Made by a program: the position numbers and the translations under genes. DNA of 64,000 bases, taken from Microbacterium sp. LWH13-1.2. GTDB lineage: Bacteria; Actinomycetota; Actinomycetes; Actinomycetales; Microbacteriaceae. The notes under the pieces are model-generated. The model was not told the DNA's origin. It searched no databases and saw nothing but the letters and a program-made list of their open reading frames with translations. Positions 28,197 through 36,046 of the stretch are shown here, piece after piece. The DNA is taken from assembly GCF_038397735.1 (NCBI RefSeq), contig NZ_CP151635.1:2976001-3040000 (forward strand), read 5' to 3'. Positions within the stretch are counted from its first letter, which is position 1. Each line of letters opens with the position of its first letter.

Positions 28197-29180
28197 ATGG
28201 CCGATCCGACAGCTCGATTACTCGCCCTTCTGGCGCTGCTGCAGACGGGCCCCGAGCGCTCCGGCACCGAGCTCGCCTCGCGTCTGGGGGTGTCTACCCG
28301 CACGGTCCGCCACGACGTCGAGCGCCTCCGGGACCTCGGCTACCCGGTCGATGCGACGAGGGGATCGATCGGCGGATACCGGCTCGGCTCGGGCGGCAAG
28401 CTTCCACCCCTGCTTCTCGATGACGAGGAGGCCGTCGCGGTCACAGTCGGGCTGCGGGCGGCGGCGGGGATCGCAGGCATCGCGGAATCGGGCGCCAGGG
28501 CTCTCGCGAAGCTCGAGCAGGTGCTGCCCTCGCATCTTCGACCGACGGTCGACGCGCTGCGCTCGAGCGTCGACCGCGCGCCCGAGAACAACGACACCGA
28601 CGCCCCGGACCCTGAGGTCGACGCCGCATCACTGCAGGCGATCGCCACCGCGATCCGCGGCGAGGAATGGCTGAGGTTCGACTACGAGAGCGTGGCGACG
28701 CTCGTCGAGCCGTATCGCCTGCTCACCTGGCATCGACGCTGGTATCTCGTGGGCCGTGACCCGCAGAGCGGCGAGTGGTCGACCTACCGCGTCGACTGGA
28801 TGGAACTGCGGATGCCGACGCGTCGTCGTTTCGAGCCGCAGCCGCTGCCCGGCGGCGACTACACCGCCTTCGCGATGCGCACGATCGCGGTGAGCGGATG
28901 GGTCGTGCACGCCAGACTCCGGATCGATGCTCCCGCCGAGGCGGTGCTCGCCCGCATCCATGCCGCAGTGGGCGTGGTCGAACCCGTCGACGAGACGCAC
29001 TGCATCCTCGTCACGGGTGCTGACAGCCTCGACACCGTCGCCGCATACATCGGGATGCTGATGATGGACTTCACGGTCGAGTCGCCACCGGAACTGATCC
29101 CGCGGCTGCAGGTGCTCTCGGAGCGCTACGCCCGCGCCGTGACGGGCTCAGCTGCCGGATCACGGGGATCCGGCAGCTGA
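28197..29180 (+). CDS. HTH-11/WYL-domain transcriptional regulator (YafY/DeoR-like)
   Basis: The 327-residue protein has an N-terminal helix-turn-helix (ELASRLGVSTRTVRHDVERL, residues about 22-41), a helical linker and a WYL domain (about 155-235, with WHRRWYLVGRDPQSGEWSTYRVDW). WYL domains sense nucleic acids or small ligands. ATG 28197 follows CCAGGAG; earlier ATGs lie in the operator region. The divergent neighbour, an epoxide hydrolase, is its likely target. The last codons form one arm of the shared terminator. Confidence 0.92.
   Translation: MADPTARLLALLALLQTGPERSGTELASRLGVSTRTVRHDVERLRDLGYPVDATRGSIGGYRLGSGGKLPPLLLDDEEAVAVTVGLRAAAGIAGIAESGARALAKLEQVLPSHLRPTVDALRSSVDRAPENNDTDAPDPEVDAASLQAIATAIRGEEWLRFDYESVATLVEPYRLLTWHRRWYLVGRDPQSGEWSTYRVDWMELRMPTRRRFEPQPLPGGDYTAFAMRTIAVSGWVVHARLRIDAPAEAVLARIHAAVGVVEPVDETHCILVTGADSLDTVAAYIGMLMMDFTVESPPELIPRLQVLSERYARAVTGSAAGSRGSGS
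29150..29178. terminator. Bidirectional terminator embedded in the end of the regulator gene
   Basis: AGCTGCCGGATC pairs perfectly (12 bp) with GATCCGGCAGCT across a 5-base loop. The hairpin lies in the last ten codons and stop of the WYL gene and just after the convergent glyS stop. Those codons encode a Gly/Ser-rich tail, so the coding sequence seems to tolerate the hairpin. Confidence 0.8.
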
Positions 29181-29184
29181 CACA

Positions 29185-30570
29185 TCACGCGCCCTTGAGC
29201 CGATCGGCGAGGTACTGGTGCAGCTCGTCGATCGAGACGCGCTCCTGCGCCATGGTGTCGCGGTCGCGCACGGTGACGGCACGATCGTCCAGCGAGTCGA
29301 AGTCGATCGTGACGCAGAACGGCGTGCCGATCTCGTCCTGTCGACGGTAGCGGCGACCGATCGCACCCGCGTCGTCGAAGTCGACGGCCCACGAGCTGCG
29401 CAGCGTGTCGGCGACCTCGCGTGCCAGCGGCGACAGTCGCTCGTTGCGGCTCAGCGGCAGCACGGCGGCCTTGACCGGCGCGAGACGCGGGTCGAGCTTG
29501 AGAACGGTGCGGACGTCGGTGCCGCCCTTGGCGTTCGGCACCTCCTCCTCGCGGTATGCGTCGACGAGGAACGCCATCATGGCGCGGGTGAGGCCGAACG
29601 ACGGCTCGATCACATACGGCGTGTAGCGCTCGCCGGTCGCCTGGTCGAAGTAGGTGAGGCTCTGGCCCGACGCCTCGCTGTGGCTCGACAGGTCGTAGTC
29701 CGTGCGGTTGGCGACGCCCATGAGCTCGCCCCACTCCTTGCCCGTGAAGCCGAAGCGATACTCGACGTCGATCGTGCCGGCGGAGTAGTGCGCGCGGTCG
29801 TCTTCGGGAACGTCGAACTGACGCATGTTCTCGGGGTCGATCCCGAGGTCGATGAACCAGTTCCAGCAGGCCTCGACCCAGTGCTCGAACCACTGCTGCG
29901 CGTCGGCGGGCGGCGTGAAGTACTCGATCTCCATCTGCTCGAACTCGCGCGTGCGGAAGATGAAGTTGCCGGGGGTGATCTCGTTGCGGAACGCCTTGCC
30001 GACCTGGCCGATGCCGAACGGCGGCTTCTTGCGGCTGGCCGTGAGCACATTCGAGAAGTTCACGAAGATGCCCTGAGCCGTCTCGGGGCGGAGGAAGTAC
30101 AGGCCGGACTCGTCGTCGACGACGCCGAGGTAGGTCTTCACGAGACCCGAGAACGACTTCGGCTCGGTGTACTGGCCCTTGGTGCCGCAGTTGGGGCACG
30201 GTACATCGGCGAGGCCGTTCTCTGCCTTGCGGCCCTTGCGGGCCTCGAAGTCCTCGATCAGAGTGTCGGCACGGAATCGCTTGTGGCAGCTCAGGCACTC
30301 GACCAGCGGGTCGGTGAAGGTGGCGACGTGACCCGACGCCTCCCATACCCGCTTGGGCAGGATGATGCTGGAGTCGAGACCCACCATGTCGCCGCGTCCG
30401 CGCACGAACGTCTGCCACCACTGGCGGCGGATGTTCTCCTTGAGCTCGGTGCCGAGGGGCCCGTAGTCCCACGCGGACCGCGAACCGCCGTAGATCTCAC
30501 CCGCTTGGAAGACGAACCCGCGGTGGCGGGCAAGGGCGATGACCTTGTCAAGACGGGACTGTTCGGCCAC
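29185..30570 (-). CDS. glyS: Glycyl-tRNA synthetase (dimeric, class II)
   Basis: The 461-residue enzyme charges tRNA-Gly. Residues 15-35 carry the family start ([20 protein letters not shown]). A zinc element is formed by CLSCHKRF and CPNCGTKG, which is typical for the actinobacterial type. Class II motifs are visible as [20 protein letters not shown] and the C-terminal [10 protein letters not shown]. The C-terminal anticodon-binding domain includes [20 protein letters not shown]. The start is GTG, with TTGGAG upstream. A 44-base leader begins at a perfect palindrome. Confidence 0.96.
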   Translation of the reverse strand: MAEQSRLDKVIALARHRGFVFQAGEIYGGSRSAWDYGPLGTELKENIRRQWWQTFVRGRGDMVGLDSSIILPKRVWEASGHVATFTDPLVECLSCHKRFRADTLIEDFEARKGRKAENGLADVPCPNCGTKGQYTEPKSFSGLVKTYLGVVDDESGLYFLRPETAQGIFVNFSNVLTASRKKPPFGIGQVGKAFRNEITPGNFIFRTREFEQMEIEYFTPPADAQQWFEHWVEACWNWFIDLGIDPENMRQFDVPEDDRAHYSAGTIDVEYRFGFTGKEWGELMGVANRTDYDLSSHSEASGQSLTYFDQATGERYTPYVIEPSFGLTRAMMAFLVDAYREEEVPNAKGGTDVRTVLKLDPRLAPVKAAVLPLSRNERLSPLAREVADTLRSSWAVDFDDAGAIGRRYRRQDEIGTPFCVTIDFDSLDDRAVTVRDRDTMAQERVSIDELHQYLADRLKGA

Positions 30571-30598
30571 GGTGGCTCCAATGGTCGGCGGTGGGAAA

Positions 30599-30626
30599 GC
30601 CCGTGATCACGGGCACATCAATCCTA
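30599..30626 (-). promoter_or_regulatory. glyS promoter with a 16-bp palindrome at the transcription start
   Basis: On the minus strand TAGGAT (30621-30626) is followed by six bases and then the perfect palindrome GCCCGTGATCACGGGC (30599-30614). By the spacing used elsewhere in the window, the palindrome would start at +1. It can be an operator or a 5' hairpin with a GATC loop. Confidence 0.5.
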
Positions 30627-30676
30627 TCCGCGACCGCTTCCCCGCAGCACCGGGCCTCGGCCCCTCACGCCGCGAC

Positions 30677-31366
30677 TCACGCCGTGAAGAGGTAGCCCTT
30701 GTCGACGTCGAAGCCCGCGAGGGTCAGGCCGCTGCCCAGCAGGCCCTCCATCTGCGCGCGCAGGCGGGTGCGCCACTCGTGCGCGGCATCCGGCTCTTCG
30801 ACCCTCATCGTCTCGATGTCGGAGGGGATCTCGAGCGTCTCGACGACCGCATCGGATTCCGGGGACTTCGCGATGTCTGCGAGCGCCCATTCGACGTCGA
30901 GCCGGTCGCTCTCGTCTCCTGCATCCCCTCCCCCGAAGATGCCGTACCGGTTGACGGAGTATCCGGTCACCCGGGCGCCGAGCACGGTGAGGAAGAAGTG
31001 CGCGTTGCGCGCGACGAGCGGGTCGAACGTCCAGGTGATGCGCCCCACATCACGCGAGAACGCCCACTGACGCTGGTGCTCTTTGAGTTCCCGGCCCCAG
31101 CCGCGTCCGCGGTACTCGGGCAGCAGCGCGGTGATGTGCGAGTGCATCGCCCGGCGTCCGGGGGCGCCGAAGAAGGCGATCGAGGCACCGACCATGCGTT
31201 CCTCCCCGCCCTCGGCGTCGAAGAGTCCGACGACGTAATTGCCGGACTGCTGCAGGGCACGCAGAGTACCGGCGTCGATCACGCGCTCGGGACCCCGGAT
31301 GGAGTCGAGCAGCCCCTGCGCGTCGATGATGAGTTCAACGGTGTCCAGATCACGGATGGTTCGCAC
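30677..31366 (-). CDS. GNAT-family acetyltransferase-like protein
   Basis: The product has 229 residues. It has the GNAT core with the acyl-CoA loop in LPEYRGRGWGRELKEHQ near residue 90 and the IAFFGAP and HITALLPEY strands before it. The following WTFDPLVARNAHFFL segment matches the predicted GNAT group COG3375. The remaining 100 residues are a less conserved C-terminal part. The GTG start is preceded by CAGACT at six bases. Substrate unknown. It lies upstream of glyS on the same strand, with about 106 bases between. Confidence 0.8.
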   Translation of the reverse strand: MRTIRDLDTVELIIDAQGLLDSIRGPERVIDAGTLRALQQSGNYVVGLFDAEGGEERMVGASIAFFGAPGRRAMHSHITALLPEYRGRGWGRELKEHQRQWAFSRDVGRITWTFDPLVARNAHFFLTVLGARVTGYSVNRYGIFGGGDAGDESDRLDVEWALADIAKSPESDAVVETLEIPSDIETMRVEEPDAAHEWRTRLRAQMEGLLGSGLTLAGFDVDKGYLFTA

Positions 31367-31457
31367 GCCCCCAGTCTGCCCCTCCCGCCTCTGATTTCGG
31401 AATCGCGCGGCCGGAATGGGCTGGGATGCGCGCGCTGACGGGGCGTACCGTGGGGGG

Positions 31458-32921
31458 ATGGCATCCAGCGACACCACAGCCGAGAAGTCCGACACCCGGT
31501 TCTTCGGGCAGCCCTGGGCACTCGTCCACATCTTCGGCGTCGAGATGTGGGAGCGCTTCAGCTTCTACGGCATGCAGGGCATCCTGCTCATCTACCTCTA
31601 CTTCTCGGTCAGCGAAGGAGGCCTGGGCCTGTCGCAGGCCGTCGCCGGTGGCATCGTCGGCGCCTACGGCGGGTCGGTCTACCTCTCCACCATCCTCGGC
31701 GCCTGGATCGCCGACCGGATGCTGGGCTCGGAGCGTGTGCTGTTCCTCAGCGCCATCGTGATCGTCGCCGGACACGTCGCTCTGGCACTCCTTCCCGGCT
31801 TCATCGGCGTGGGCGTAGGCCTCGTGCTGGTCGCCCTCGGTTCCGGCGGCCTCAAGGCGAACGCGACCTCGGTGGTCGGCACGCTCTACAGCGCAGACGA
31901 CACCCGTCGGGATGCCGGATTCTCGCTGTTCTACCTCGGCATCAACCTCGGCGCCTTCATGGGTCCGATCCTCACCGGGATCCTGCAGTCGACCCTCGGA
32001 TTCCACTACGGCTTCGGGCTCGCCGCCATCGGCATGACGCTCGGACTCGTGCAGTACTCGTTCGGTCGCAAGGCCCTGCCCGACGAGGCCCGGCGTGTGC
32101 CCAACCCGCTCCCCTCCTCGCGGTACCCGCTGGTCGCGATCATCGCACTGGCGGCGATCGCCCTCATCGTCGTGCTGGTGCTCGTCGGCGTCATCAAGGC
32201 CGACAACCTGTCGACCATCGTGATCATCGGCACGATCGTCGCCGCCGTCGCCTACTTCGCCGTGATCCTCAGCAGCCGCCGCATCGACGGCACCGAGCGC
32301 TCGCGGGTATGGGGCTTCCTGCCACTGTTCATCACAAGCGTCGCGTTCTGGTCGCTGTACCAGCAGCAGTTCACCGTGCTCACGGTCTATTCGGACGAGC
32401 GCCTCGACCGCAACATCTTCGGATTCGAGATGCCGGTCTCATGGGTGCAGTCGATCAACCCGGTGTTCATCATCATCCTGTCGGGCGTCTTCGCGGCGAT
32501 CTGGACGCGCCTCGGCACCCGCCAGCCGTCGACCCCGGTGAAGTTCGCCCTCGGCGCGATCATCATGGGCGCAGCCTTCCTGCTCTTCCTGCCGTTCGCC
32601 GGCGGTGGCGCGAACTCCACTCCGCTGCTCGCGATCGTCGGCATCCTGTTCGTGTTCACGGTCGCCGAGCTGCTGATCTCCCCGGTCGGGCTGTCGGTGA
32701 CGACGAAGCTCGCGCCGAAGGTCTTCCACACCCAGATGGTCGCTCTGTTCTTCCTGTCGATCGCCCTCGGCACCGCGATCTCGGGTTGGCTCGTGCGGTT
32801 CTACGATCCGAAGAACGAGGTTCCGTACTTCTCTATCCTCGGCGGCATCGCGATCGTCGTCGGCCTGGGGCTGCTCTTCTCCGTGAAGCCGGTGCTGCGG
32901 CTCATGAAGGGCGTGCACTGA
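31458..32921 (+). CDS. POT/PTR2-family proton-dependent oligopeptide transporter
   Basis: This 487-residue membrane protein has about 12-14 helices. The first carries the POT proton-coupling motif VEMWERFSFYGMQ (ExxERF), and GSGGLKANATSVVG with the FSLFYLGINLGAF segment matches the PTR2 signatures. Members import di- and tripeptides with protons. TACCGT is exactly six bases before the ATG, and the intervening six G residues could also act as a ribosome site. It is divergent from the GNAT gene. Confidence 0.93.
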   Translation: MASSDTTAEKSDTRFFGQPWALVHIFGVEMWERFSFYGMQGILLIYLYFSVSEGGLGLSQAVAGGIVGAYGGSVYLSTILGAWIADRMLGSERVLFLSAIVIVAGHVALALLPGFIGVGVGLVLVALGSGGLKANATSVVGTLYSADDTRRDAGFSLFYLGINLGAFMGPILTGILQSTLGFHYGFGLAAIGMTLGLVQYSFGRKALPDEARRVPNPLPSSRYPLVAIIALAAIALIVVLVLVGVIKADNLSTIVIIGTIVAAVAYFAVILSSRRIDGTERSRVWGFLPLFITSVAFWSLYQQQFTVLTVYSDERLDRNIFGFEMPVSWVQSINPVFIIILSGVFAAIWTRLGTRQPSTPVKFALGAIIMGAAFLLFLPFAGGGANSTPLLAIVGILFVFTVAELLISPVGLSVTTKLAPKVFHTQMVALFFLSIALGTAISGWLVRFYDPKNEVPYFSILGGIAIVVGLGLLFSVKPVLRLMKGVH

Positions 32922-33027
32922 CGGTGCTGCGCGCCTGAAGGGCGTTCCGGTTCTGGCGACGCTGTTCGGGTCACGCGATGCGGGCGACGCGCGCCTCGCG
33001 TGTCCGGGACGCCGATAGCCTGAAGGG

Positions 33028-34470
33028 ATGGGAGAGACCGATGATCGCGCGCGCAGAAGACTCTCCCGAACATCACCGAAGTGGGCGATCGTCGCGGTCC
33101 TGGCATTCGCCGGTCTCTGCTCGTCGTTCATGTTCACGCTGGTCGTGCCGCTGCAGGCCGAACTGCCGAGGCTTCTGAACGCATCTCGCGAGGACACCAC
33201 CTGGGTCGTCACGATCACGCTGCTCGTCGCTGCCGTCGCCACCCCGATCTCGGGCCGCCTCGGCGACATGTACGGCAAGCGCCGGGTGGTGATCGTCCTG
33301 CTCGGACTGCTCATCGCCGGCTCCCTGATCGCCGCGCTCTCCGGCTCGATCGTGGGTGTGATCATCGGCCGGGCGCTGCAGGGAGCGGTCACCGGTGTGG
33401 TGCCGCTGGGCATCGCCATCATGCGAGACGTCCTGCCACCGGAGCGGCTGGGCACCGCCGTCGCGCTGATGAGCGCGACGATGGGCGTCGGCGGTGCGAT
33501 CGGGATGCCGGTGGCCGCCCTCCTCGCCGAGAACGCCGACTGGCACTGGCTGTTCTGGCTCGCTGCCGGGCTCGGTGTCGTCGGCCTGGCGCTCGTTCTC
33601 CTCGTGGTCCCGGAGGACGTGCTGCGCTTCCCCGGCCGCCTCGACGTGCTCGGCGCGATCGGTCTCGCGATCGGCCTCACCGGCATCCTGCTGTTCGTCT
33701 CGCGGGGAGCCGAGTGGGGCTGGACTGCTCCGCTGACGCTCAGCTGCATCATCGGCGGAGTCGGCGTGCTGCTGATCTGGGGCTGGTACCAGCTGCGCAC
33801 GAAGGATCCTCTGCTCGACCTGCGCGTCGCTGCCCGCCCCGCCGTGCTGTTCACGAACATCGCCGCGATCGGCATGGGGTTCGCGCTCTTCGCCTCGAAC
33901 GTGACGTTCCCGCAGCTGCTCGAGGGTCCCACCGCCTCGGGCGCCGGCTTCGGACTCGACATGGTGTCGGCCTCGCTCATCATCATGCCCGCGGGGCTCG
34001 TGATGATGGTCATCTCGCCGCTGTCGGGTTGGCTCGAGCGCGCCGTCGGACCCCGCCCCCTGTTCACGGTCGGCGCCGGTGCGATCGTGCTCGCCTACGT
34101 GTTCGTGCTGCTGTGGTCGAGCGAGATCTGGCACATCCTGGTCGGCAACCTGCTGATCGGCGTCGGCATCGGGTTCACCTTCGCCGCCATGCCGATGATC
34201 ATCATGCGGTCGGTGCCGACCAACGAGACGGGTGCCTCGAACGGACTGAACGCGCTCTTCCGCTCGGTCGGCACCTCCAGCGCCTCGGCCGTGATGGGCG
34301 GGGTGCTCGCGGCCATGAGCGTCGACGTCGGCGGGGTCTCCGTGCCCACCCGCGCGGCGTTCGATCTGTGCTTCTGGCTGGCGATCGCCGCCGGCATCGT
34401 CGCCCTGGTGCTGTCGCTCTTCATCCCGCGTCAGCGCGCTGCCGAGCAGCATCCGTCGCTCCCGGGGTAG
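33028..34470 (+). CDS. MFS drug-efflux-type transporter (DHA2, 14 helices)
   Basis: The 480-residue protein has about 14 transmembrane segments. It has the MFS loop motif GRLGDMYGKRRV after helix 2 and the antiporter-type GVGGAIGMPVAALLAE in helix 5, which together suggest proton-driven efflux. TAGCCT is exactly six bases before the ATG. It follows the POT gene by 106 bases, probably as a separate transcript. The substrate is unknown. Confidence 0.9.
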   Translation: MGETDDRARRRLSRTSPKWAIVAVLAFAGLCSSFMFTLVVPLQAELPRLLNASREDTTWVVTITLLVAAVATPISGRLGDMYGKRRVVIVLLGLLIAGSLIAALSGSIVGVIIGRALQGAVTGVVPLGIAIMRDVLPPERLGTAVALMSATMGVGGAIGMPVAALLAENADWHWLFWLAAGLGVVGLALVLLVVPEDVLRFPGRLDVLGAIGLAIGLTGILLFVSRGAEWGWTAPLTLSCIIGGVGVLLIWGWYQLRTKDPLLDLRVAARPAVLFTNIAAIGMGFALFASNVTFPQLLEGPTASGAGFGLDMVSASLIIMPAGLVMMVISPLSGWLERAVGPRPLFTVGAGAIVLAYVFVLLWSSEIWHILVGNLLIGVGIGFTFAAMPMIIMRSVPTNETGASNGLNALFRSVGTSSASAVMGGVLAAMSVDVGGVSVPTRAAFDLCFWLAIAAGIVALVLSLFIPRQRAAEQHPSLPG

Positions 34471-34488
34471 GCACCGGCCCGACCGTGA

Positions 34489-34884
34489 TCAGATCACGCG
34501 CGGATCGGGGTCCGTCTCCGTCGGCGGTCGCAACCGCGCAGGAATCGGCCACTCGAGCACGAACTGCTGCACGGGCGAACGGGTGACGTCGCCGAAGTCG
34601 TCGATCTTCACCACGATGCGCCCGGGAACCCCGGCTTCATCGGGGGTGACCTCGAGGATGCGCACGCGAAGGGGGCGCTCCGCCTCGCCCTCGAGCATCC
34701 AGGGATCCGCGAGCCATGCGATACCCCGCTCCTCGAGTGCCGCCTCGGCGTCGAGCCACTCGGTGGCACCGGAGGCGACGCGGCCGAGCACATCGACAGC
34801 GACCCAGGCGTCGCCCTCCGGGTGGATCCACCCGAGCAGCTCACGGTCATCGCGGCGATGCGGGATCCAGTCGGTGCGGGGCAT
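34489..34884 (-). CDS. Unknown 131-residue protein
   Basis: I do not recognise a characterised family. The protein is soluble, acidic and strand-rich, begins TDWIPHRRDDRELLGWIHPE and has a small beta-sandwich feel (RVRILEVTPDEAGV, GRIVVKIDDFGDV). Its C-terminus is Pro-rich. The start is supported by TAGCCT exactly six bases upstream. It is convergent with the DHA2 transporter gene, 18 bases apart. Confidence 0.75.
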   Translation of the reverse strand: MPRTDWIPHRRDDRELLGWIHPEGDAWVAVDVLGRVASGATEWLDAEAALEERGIAWLADPWMLEGEAERPLRVRILEVTPDEAGVPGRIVVKIDDFGDVTRSPVQQFVLEWPIPARLRPPTETDPDPRVI

Positions 34885-34944
34885 GCCCCCAGGCTAGTGA
34901 GCCTGGAGAGTCGCCGCCGGCGCGGCGTATCGAGGCTCCGGAAC

Positions 34945-35868
34945 TCAGTGCGTGTACTCCATGAGCTCGACGCCGAGCACACGGAAGGCGTCGTGCGCGC
35001 GCAGCCTATGCGTGATCGACAGGTCGTCGAAGCACACGATCAGCGAGTATGCGACGCCGGCGCGGGGTCCGGCGAGCACGCCCGCCTCGGCGCGCACGCC
35101 GCGGTCGCGCCCTGTCTTGTTGATGAACAGCAGGCCGTGGGCATCGTGGTCGTGCGCGAACGGGTCGAGCCCCGTCGATGCGGCCACCAGGCTGAGATCC
35201 TGGTTCAGGCTGAGCCACTCCGACACCTGTGCGCTCACCGAAGCGCCGACCACCTGCGAGTTCACGAGGGCCGAGAAGAGTCCGGCGAGCTCTCGCGCGG
35301 AGCCGACAGCCACCTGAGGCGCGTCGTCGGGGCCGCGCTCATCGCGGAAACGGTCGAGCAGTGCCGTGCGGCGAAGCCCCAGGGTCTCGATGCGCTCACG
35401 CACCCTGTCGTGGCCGACCCGCTGCAGCAGCGCGTTGACAGCGATCGGATCTCCGGCCGTCGCCGCGAGCACGGCGAGGTCTTCGAGCGGAAGCGCAGGT
35501 GCGTGCAGGTGCCGCCACAGCCCCGAGCTCGAGACCGACTCGATGGCGCTGCGTTCGACGATCTCGAGCGGGTCGAGGGTTCCTGCCTCGAACGCCGACG
35601 CCACCTCGATCAGCAGGGGGACGACCCCGAGACCCGCGATCGGCATCGTGACGTGATCGTCACCCGAGAGAACATGCACGTGGCTGTCGAGGTCGACGAC
35701 ATGCACAGAGACCTGGGCCCCGGAATCGGCCAGCTGCTCGAGCGCCTGCAAAGTCGAGGTGAACGAGCGTCGCCCTGCGGCGGCACGACGCGGCAAGCGT
35801 CGGCTGGTCCGCTGAGAGCGGCGCAGCGAGGCCAGTGACGGCCCTTCGACAGGCTCGGGAGCACCCAC
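34945..35868 (-). CDS. Class A beta-lactamase-fold protein lacking catalytic residues
   Basis: The 307-residue sequence aligns with class A beta-lactamases: MPIAGLGVVPLLIEVA sits where MPAAS-x-x-K-LPLL is expected, and AGDPIAVNALLQRVG sits where SDN-TAAN-LLLERLG is expected. KTG remains at Lys251. Thus the nucleophile Ser (here Gly79), its Lys (Val82) and the Ser/Asn of SDN (Gly139, Pro141) are all replaced. There is no visible signal peptide. It is probably a non-catalytic binding or scaffold protein. The GTG start has AAGGA upstream. Its first codons lie on a CCTTCGACAGGCTC element of the kind repeated in actinobacterial genomes, so the true N-terminus is uncertain. Confidence 0.75.
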   Translation of the reverse strand: MGAPEPVEGPSLASLRRSQRTSRRLPRRAAAGRRSFTSTLQALEQLADSGAQVSVHVVDLDSHVHVLSGDDHVTMPIAGLGVVPLLIEVASAFEAGTLDPLEIVERSAIESVSSSGLWRHLHAPALPLEDLAVLAATAGDPIAVNALLQRVGHDRVRERIETLGLRRTALLDRFRDERGPDDAPQVAVGSARELAGLFSALVNSQVVGASVSAQVSEWLSLNQDLSLVAASTGLDPFAHDHDAHGLLFINKTGRDRGVRAEAGVLAGPRAGVAYSLIVCFDDLSITHRLRAHDAFRVLGVELMEYTH

Positions 35869-35900
35869 GCGTGATCCTTAAAGGGGGGTTGGATTGGCGG

Positions 35901-35930
35901 GATGCTGCAGGGTTCATCCCCCGCAGCATC
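35901..35930. terminator. Strong hairpin in the gap upstream of the beta-lactamase-like gene
   Basis: GATGCTGC pairs perfectly with GCAGCATC, and an inner GGG/CCC pair strengthens it. It lies between the M13 peptidase stop and the next gene on the minus strand, so it may terminate the peptidase transcript. Confidence 0.55.
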
Positions 35931-36046
35931 GATATCGTAACCCCCTCGGGTGAGGATGCCCTACAGACTCCGATGTTTGGTCATCAGATCGTCATGCAGG
36001 AGAAAACAGGGCACCCCCGGAACCGGATCCGGCTACGACGGACGGC

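Noticed and set aside
30571..30676. T-box riboswitch upstream of glyS
   Set aside because: The leader from the likely +1 is only about 44 bases and has no T-box sequence or specifier stem.
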